Shown here one piece after another: positions 58,280 to 64,000 of a DNA stretch of 64,000 bases. Positions within the stretch are counted from its first letter, which is position 1, and each line of letters starts with the position of its first letter. Under the pieces are notes generated by a model. That model was not told the origin of the DNA, did no database searches, and saw only the letters and a list, made by a program, of their open reading frames with translations. The translations under genes and the position numbers were made by a program. Location of the stretch: the NCBI GenBank assembly GCA_029959195.1, contig CP114125.1, forward strand, positions 1,860,001-1,924,000. The letters run 5' to 3'. The DNA is from Dictyophora rubrovolvata. Lineage: Eukaryota > Basidiomycota > Agaricomycetes > Phallales > Phallaceae.

Positions 58280-59150
58280 CTTCTGACACCTGAATACAAG
58301 CTTGACTCACACTCCAATTGTATAATTGTATCCAAACATCAAGTATACAATTGTGTCCTGGACACAAGTGTGTAATAGGTATTTGGATACAAGTGTGTAG
58401 TTTATATCCAGACTTCGAGTATACAATTATGACCTGAATACAAGTATGCAGTTTATATTGACACTCCACTTGTGTTTTATACAGACTTCAAGTATACAGT
58501 TGTGTCCAGAACACAAGTGTGCAGTATGTATCTAAACTCCAAGTGCACAATTGTGTCCTGGACACAAGTGTACAATGTGTGTTCAAACTTTGAGTGTGAA
58601 ATTGTATCTTAGACATAAGTGTATAGTTTGTATCCAGACTTTGAGTGTACAATTGTGTTCTAGACACAAATGTGCAGTTTGTATTTACACTCCTAGTGTA
58701 TATTTTGTATCTAGACTTCAAGTGTACAATTGTGTCCTGGACACAAGTACACAGTTTGTACTCACACTCCAAGTGTGTGTTTTGTATGGACTTCAAGCAT
58801 ACAATTGTGTCCAGGACACAGGTGTATAATGTGTGTTCAAACTTCGAGTGTGCAATTGTATTCTGGATATGAGTGCACAGCTTGTATTGACACTCCAAGT
58901 GTGTAATTGTGTCCTGGATACAATTATACAGTTTGTACTTACACTCCATGTACACATTTTGTGTCTAACTATTGAGTGCACAATTGTGTCCTGGACACAA
59001 GTGTACTATTATGTCCTGAATACAAGTGTGCAGTTTATATTGACACCCCAAGTGTGTACTTGTGTCCAGGACACAAGTGTGTATAGTCTATATCTGTGTT
59101 GTATTGTGTTGTGAGTGTATAATCTATGTCCAGACCCCAAGGGAGTAGCC
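58280..59150. repeat. Satellite array, about 54-base unit
   Basis: About fifteen diverged copies of a unit with the words ACACAAGTGTGCAGTTTGTA, CAGACTTCAAGTGTACAA and TTGTGTCCTGGACACAA. The last word is a perfect inverted repeat: 8 bases, one-base loop, 8 bases. Units drift by substitutions and by half-unit losses. Frames stay open on both strands across several hundred bases (for example 58488-58955 minus, 155 residues), producing repeating peptide shadows. I take these as by-products of the repeat, not a gene. Confidence 0.85.
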
Positions 59151-59539
59151 TGCACTTAGACTCCAAGTTTGGAACTACACCCTCACCCCCTAGTCCATGC
59201 CTTGGCAGAAAAAAAAAACCCCTCCAACCCCTACCAATCTCCCATGCAGAGCCTATAACCCTAACATTCCTACATCCCCATGACTAGTCGAGGAGATGGG
59301 CAGCTATGTATTATGTAAGCATGAGGAGGAGGAAGAGAGAGGATGTTGAGGATATTTTGATGATATCTTGGGAAGTCTACCACGGAATTGAGTGAGAAGT
59401 GGTAGATTATATTTGGATAGAAGTAGAGTATGTTTTGAGATAATTTGAAAGGGAAAGAGTGGAATTTTTTTTAAATGATATGTATGGTGGGGGTATAATC
59501 ATTCTGAATTAGTTATGTCATAAGCACTCAACCCCACTT
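59151..59539. other. Intergenic, A/T-rich, nothing recognised
   Basis: Between the satellite and the XPG-like relic. GA-rich and poly-A tracts at 59206-59218 and 59320-59470. No gene is supported. Confidence 0.5.
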
Positions 59540-61320
59540 CTAATCAGAATCACTTGAAATATAATTACACTCTGAGTCGTTTTTAAGTATTAAGGTATGA
59601 GAAAAAACAAGGCAATTACATACATTAGAATCACCTGAGTCGCTTGAGACATAGACAATGTCTTCAGCCACCTTGACAAACCAGGCATCAGATTGGCTTG
59701 GAATTTTGGAATCAGATACCTGTAAAAGGTTAGCCATATGCATGAAATATAAAGGAAAGACATACATTATATTCTTGAGTGGAACTCTCAATTACTGGGT
59801 GCTGGTTGTAGAGTGTTGCAATAATTGAATGATGGATCCAAAAGTATTCGTGTTAGCTGTTGTCATGTACAATCATAGCAACCGCTAGGTTCTTCCTTGT
59901 GATCCTTGAAGGTAAATTAATAGTATCATTGTATAAATGATCATCTTCAGGAATACCGTCTGCAAGGGCCTTTTCAAAACTAGCTGTGGAGAGTTTGATG
60001 GAAACACAGTTAACATACACTTTAGGCTTTTGTTTGACAGACACAAGTTCAAATAGAACTTTAATTGAACTCTACCACTGTATTAATAGTAATTATTCAT
60101 AAGCATACCGGTAGACATTACCCCATTGTCTATCTTTTGTACGGTTTCTAGCAAAAGTCGCATCACAGTACCTGGCCAAACTAGACTTTTGAATGCTTCA
60201 AATATTTTCGATTCGATACTCCATTGAAACTTGTTGAGACAAGCACAAGCAAGGTTTGATATACTCAACTTGAATTTCCATAGATTTTCCAAAATATATT
60301 CAAGGTCCTTTGCATTGAAAACAACTGGGTTTAAGTATGCTGATAGAACTTCATTCTTGAGAAACTCATCAGCAATGATGTTATTTGCCACAGTCCTGTT
60401 CACCGGTCTGAGACTGTGAGTTGACAGAAGCTTTTTCTTAACTTCGTCCCTCCATAACGAAATGAAATCAACCCATACTAGTAGCGAACTGACCCGGCTA
60501 TTCCAATGCTTAATTAAGTGTTTTTCAAATCCAAAATGACAAAGATTCACTGCAGTGATAATACCACATCTTGTGAGACCCTATATATTCCATTGTAAAT
60601 TCTTAGGAAGTATTGGAAAAATATGAAATTACACAATCGTAATCACCACTACACAGGAGAGCTATGAATACAAGCTCGTCACATGAAAAATCAGAGTTCT
60701 CGAGCATTTGGATATCATAGATATTAAAATATTCCATGTATGTCGATTTGGGTATGCTGTTAATGCTTTGTAAAACTATTCTTGCTCCGAATAAAAAGCA
60801 GTCAACGTCATCCGAAAGCACTGCATCAATGATTCCTTCTACATTCAGCTAGGTCAGTGCTGCCTTAGCCTCACCAGGAGCCTTTAAAATTTCCATCAAG
60901 TAAAAAAGAGGATGAGAGGACAGATTACTCACAGTGACACATTCAAAACCAAAGGCGATTATCATTTTCCTAATATCATTTAGTTGTGAATTTTCCATTA
61001 TTTTTAACTCTTTGTTGTGTTTTGTAGCTGGCCGGTTGGGATCATCAAAGACAAATAATGGCAGAACCGGAGCTCTAAGTAACCTCAAAATCATTTAGGT
61101 GAATTAGGAGCACAGAACATCATTGTAAATGTGATAATTACCTGCAATAACGGTGAAAAAACATTTGCAGTTCCCCATTTCTGGTCTGACTCATAACTTT
61201 GTGGGTATGAAAGAACCATAAAGAGACACCAATCCCAATTCTATATGCATGCAGTCCTTGTGGATTGGCCTCGAACCCTTGCTTCACTGCAAATTCCATG
61301 AGGGTTTGCTTCTTGTCCAT
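59540..61320 (-). pseudogene. XPG/PIN-like nuclease, inactivated
   Basis: Relic of the mushroom-expanded XPG (FEN1/GEN1-like) family. ATG 61320 gives MDKKQTLMEFAVKQGFEANP, then HAYRIGIGVSLWFFHTHK, where the family has R.GIDaSiW. The first catalytic Asp is therefore Gly. Next 'LLRAPVLPLFVFDDPNRPAT' keeps the second Asp. After an intron, TAPGEAKAALT has Lys in place of the second Glu of EAEA and is followed directly by an in-frame TAG at about 60852-60854. Reading continues past it as LNVEGIIDAVLSDDVDCFLF (XPG-I Asp pair kept) and GSGDYDC-type loop (seen as LCSGDYDCG). Later exons include 'FEKHLIKHWNSRV', 'LSTHSLRPVNRTVANNII' and a Ser/Asp-rich tail. A premature stop and two lost catalytic acids show that it is dead as a nuclease. 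Confidence 0.8.
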
Positions 61321-61896
61321 TTCTGGGAGATGCTGGAAGGAATACTGAGTGATTTATTTAAAGCTTGGAAGGGAACTTTCCTACTATAATTCAAGTCATT
61401 TTAGACCCCTTTAAAGTTGCAAGCGGTGAGTCTCCGCTTAGCAGGCTGATCTATTCACTGATTGGCTAGAGTATGATTGATCTATTCAGTTCGCTCCACT
61501 CTTTGATCCGGTGAACTCCAGACATCACTCCGGTGACTTGTACCTCTCCGGTTAGTGTGTTCCTTCTATATTTAGCAGTCTCTCCGCTTAGCACCCTCTC
61601 TGGTTAGTGGCCCATCACAGGGCACCTCTCCGCTTAACTGGCCTCTCCGCTTAGAGTGCTCTCCGCTTAGCACACCTCTCCGCTTAGTATAGCTGCCCCT
61701 CCCCCCAGTGTATTTTATTAATTCCGGTGTATTCCTCTAGATAAATATGGTAACTAAAAGTGTATTCTATATCTGGGTATCTAAGAGCTATTTATGATAA
61801 CTTTTCCCCCCCTGAAATCCCTCTCCTTTCGATGGATGCGCACTGTGCAGTTTGGATGACATTCGCTTAAACTTGTTCAAAAAAGGTTGCTGAGGT
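61321..61896. other. Intergenic with motif array
   Basis: Upstream of the XPG-like relic. Holds the CTCTCCGCTTAG array (separate entry). The remainder, 61690-61896, is AT-rich without recognised content. Confidence 0.5.
61431..61688 (+). repeat. Eight copies of CTCTCCGCTTAG-like motif
   Basis: Copies of CTCTCCG(C/G)TTAG or close variants begin near 61431, 61544, 61581, 61605, 61625, 61643, 61660 and 61675, all in the same direction. Spacing tightens from over 100 to about 15-18 bases. Between them the sequence is unrelated, so this is a motif cluster, not a simple tandem repeat. It resembles subterminal transposase-binding repeats or a TF-site cluster. Confidence 0.75.
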
Positions 61897-62286
61897 AATT
61901 AAGCGCCGGTCAGCGTAGATAGAGAGAAAAAAAAGATTCTACCCATCTTTTTTCTTTTGTGATTTGGTGGAGAATTGAGGCTTGTAGAGCGAAGATAGTA
62001 TTGCACAAATATGCAGTAGGGGGACTGACTTGGGAGTTGGTGACACAACAAGCACCCATAACCTTTTTCGTAGAGATTCTAAAAATATCGAACCCATGTT
62101 TTTCGGTTTTTGATTTGGCCGAGTTTTCGGGTGTCTAGAGTGAAAACAAAAAAATTGCACAAATGCCTCGAAAATTGGGTGTAGTTTTGGCTCTAGAGAG
62201 CTCAATTCTTCACCAAATTGAAAAATAAAAAAAACGTAGGAAATATTTTTTTATTCTCTATGATCGGTAACGGGCGCTTAAATTTA
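61897..62286. mobile_element. Foldback MITE-like element with long inverted ends
   Basis: About 390 bases. The left end TTAAGCGCCGGTCAGCG, followed by a GATAGAGAG block, matches the reverse complement of the right end (TTAAGCGCCCGTTACCGATC, then ATAGAGAATAAAAA). Inner inverted matches continue: TTTGGTGGAGAATTGAG on the left against TTTGGTGAAGAATTGAG on the right strand, and TTGCACAAAT words. A diverged direct sub-repeat (GATTTGG...GAG...TTGCACAAAT) also occurs near 61960 and 62110. No coding capacity. The target-site duplication is not clear. The right end abuts another palindromic block, GGCGCTTAAATTTAGGCGCC-like, at 62272-62292. Confidence 0.7.
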
Positions 62287-63665
62287 GGCGCCCGTGCGCG
62301 CGCAAGTTCGCAGTGTACTGTATAGTTGGCTGAGTTTGAAAATGGACTCTTACCACACACACTTCCTTCCCCCTACCTTCCTGCCTCGAAATCCACCCCA
62401 AATTCCTTTCCTAAACTTATTCTTTTTACTTTTTCTACACATCCTACACTCCATCCATCATTTTCAGGGCGACTTGGGGGTTTTTTTGTGCTGGATGGAC
62501 AGGATGGAAGTCAGGCAAGGGAAGGGTATCATCCGGTGTGTCTTGCTGTTTTTCTTTTTGTTTTTCTTTGCTAATTATTGTCCTAGATGCCTGTCTAATT
62601 GATCAGCAGGACCTTGGACTCTCCATCATCAGTAGGAAGCCCTGGTGCTATTCACCAGGCGACCGGGCTGAAGATATTGAGTGCATGCTCTTGCTGGAAT
62701 CATTTGACATGGCCTTTTTTTTCTTTCCTCTCTTGGCTTATGGGTTTTTGGGTACGCTCTTTTCTCTTATGATTCTCACTAACCTCCCCTCCAGTTTGAG
62801 GCCCACCGGGCTTTGCTGGTGTTAGATTTGTATTTGGCCCCCTCTCATGTCCAGTCGATCCACGGACTTGAAAAAGTTCTGTGCCTAACGCCCATTGACT
62901 GTAGAGCTGCGGGGTCCCATCACAGTTATTGACAGTATACCGTCATGCTGCCAGCATACTGTTATGCTGTCAGTATGCCCTTATACTGTCATTATACTGC
63001 TACGCTGTCAGTATGCCGTTATGCTGTCAGTATGCTGTTAGTATACCGTTATGCTGTCAGTGTATTGTCCATGTGATATTATACTGTCAGTACACTATCA
63101 GTATACTGTCATGCTGTCTGCATACTGTCCAAGTAATATTATGCTGCTTGTATAATGTTACGCTGTCCATATACTGCTATTATTTGATTGTACGTATAAT
63201 ATTTCCAGGTCTAACTTTATATTACTGATCTTTGTGCTAGTATTACATGTGTATTTATAACTAACATAATAGACTTTTTTCACGCCTTTTTTTTATGGCT
63301 TATCACCAGGTTTCTATGCAAGTTTTTTTTACATTCTGCTCACTCGGATATGTTTGGTCATTTTCACCGTTCCAGTTGGATCTTGAGTGACGCGTAAGCT
63401 TGAATCTTGACTAATTTATATCCGTGTACGCGTTTTTTACGTGTTCTACCTCAAACATCGGCATTTGACTCACTTGCACTCTACTGTATCCATGGACAAC
63501 CCGTTTTTCAGCGCGGCAAGTCAAGATTCTTCAAGATCTACTTTTCTTTTTTTTTTTTTTTAAGATGTGTTGTGGATATTTAAGCACACGTCTTTTGCTC
63601 GCTTTATTATTACTGCTCATACTGCTTTCTCACAGTTGCTTTTACACAATACAGAAAACATTTCA
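62287..63665. other. Repeat-rich noncoding stretch
   Basis: Begins with GCGCGC-rich sequence after the foldback element. Frames at 62294-62825 are CT/TTT-rich and match no family. Holds a minisatellite at 62924-63185 (separate entry), then poly-T tracts near 63280 and 63550. The final 200 bases should be the promoter of the zinc-finger gene. Confidence 0.5.
62924..63185. repeat. Minisatellite, about 20-base unit
   Basis: About a dozen diverged copies of TATGCTGTCAGTATACTGTC-like units, built from alternating ATGCTGTCAGT and ATACTGTCAGT half-units. It yields a Cys/Tyr/Leu-rich open frame (62929-63228) that I read as a by-product of the repeat. Confidence 0.85.
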
Positions 63666-64000
63666 ATGTCATCCAAGTACGTCTTTTGAATCTGAAGGCT
63701 TGCCATCTGCTCATTTTTTGTTTCAGACAATCTAAATCTACCGAAGTCTCTTTCAAGAACTCTTGGGAACCCATTACTATCTATGCTGCTGCTGACGACT
63801 CTTTCACATGTCCTGTCTGCAAGAAGACTGGTTTCAAGACGCCATCAGGGTTTAAACGTCATGTAAAGATACATGATATGCCTGAAATAGGTAAGTAGTT
63901 TAAAACACATGCGTATTCAACTGTATTTACCTAGCATTAGCTTTTGACAATCAAACCGGCCCACCACCCTTACCTGCATCAAACATCGGTGATCCTAGTG
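63666..64000 (+). CDS. C2H2 zinc-finger protein, 3' end outside window
   Basis: ATG 63666 gives MSSK, then an intron (about 63677-63726) and QSKSTEVSFKNSWEPITIYA. The finger follows: FTCPVCKKTGFKTPSGFKRH then VKIHDMPEI, a C-x2-C-x12-H-x3-H pattern. A second intron (63891-63934) joins to ALAFDNQTGPPPLPASNIGD and runs off the window. A single N-terminal finger followed by a Pro-rich linker is common in mushroom proteins of unknown function and in some DNA-transposon ORFs. Which one this is cannot be told without the rest. Confidence 0.7.

Noticed and set aside
58488-58955. 155-codon minus-strand frame and several plus-strand frames in the satellite
   Set aside because: Peptides simply repeat the satellite unit, and frames are open on both strands at once. 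No start context, splice structure or family signal.
62294-62825. Overlapping plus-strand frames of 82-102 residues
   Set aside because: CT/TTT-rich, no family signal, lie in repeat-rich DNA between the foldback element and the minisatellite.
62929-63228. Cys/Tyr-rich 99-residue frame
   Set aside because: It is a translation of the TATGCTGTCAGTATACTGTC minisatellite.

Overview
The window looks like nuclear DNA of a mushroom-forming basidiomycete (Agaricomycetes). Genes are broken by many short introns of about 50-70 bases with GT-AG borders. Several proteins belong to families typical of this group: DUF6533 and DUF6534 membrane proteins, small GH18 chitinases, Zn2Cys6 regulators and XPG/PIN-like nucleases. 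No ribosomal RNA, convincing tRNA, CRISPR array or LTR/virus-like element was seen.

Layout. 1-10 kb: 3' part of a GH18 chitinase, an NADP-dependent alkenal/leukotriene-type reductase, a small ABM-fold protein, a glycine-zipper/CsbD-like protein, a DUF6534 membrane protein and a second small dimeric-barrel protein. 10-14 kb: acid-sphingomyelinase-like phosphodiesterase copy 1. 15-23 kb: a secreted zinc deaminase, a SUZ12-like VEFS-box protein, an EBP-type sterol isomerase-like protein and a formate/nitrite transporter. 23-34 kb: a large PH-domain protein, a DUF6533 protein, a second and complete GH18 chitinase, and an isochorismatase-like hydrolase. 33.6-38.2 kb holds no recognisable gene. 38-46 kb: a Zn2Cys6 regulator, a stand-alone PARP-type zinc-finger protein, an SMP-LTD lipid-transfer protein of the NVJ2/TEX2 type and a small unknown protein. 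46-54.5 kb: sphingomyelinase-like copy 2, a GPI-anchored alginate-lyase-like protein and a multi-pass membrane protein. 55.9-56.8 kb: an Arg/Ser-rich nuclear-type protein. From about 57.7 kb the character changes: a satellite array, an inactivated XPG/PIN nuclease gene, a cluster of CTCTCCGCTTAG motifs, a foldback MITE, a minisatellite, and the start of a C2H2 zinc-finger gene that leaves the window.

Themes. Secreted or surface hydrolases dominate (two chitinases, two sphingomyelinase-like enzymes, an alginate-lyase-like protein, a secreted deaminase), which suits wall remodelling or saprotrophic nutrition. Two gene pairs are duplicated within 50 kb, and the sphingomyelinase pair shows an uneven identity profile suggestive of gene conversion. 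The most unusual item is in the PARP-type zinc-finger gene: the frame and the second zinc ligand are best explained by an AT-AC intron between two micro-exons of 17 and 18 bases. Exon models were built by eye from reading frame, splice borders and family conservation. Starts and some inner borders are therefore approximate.
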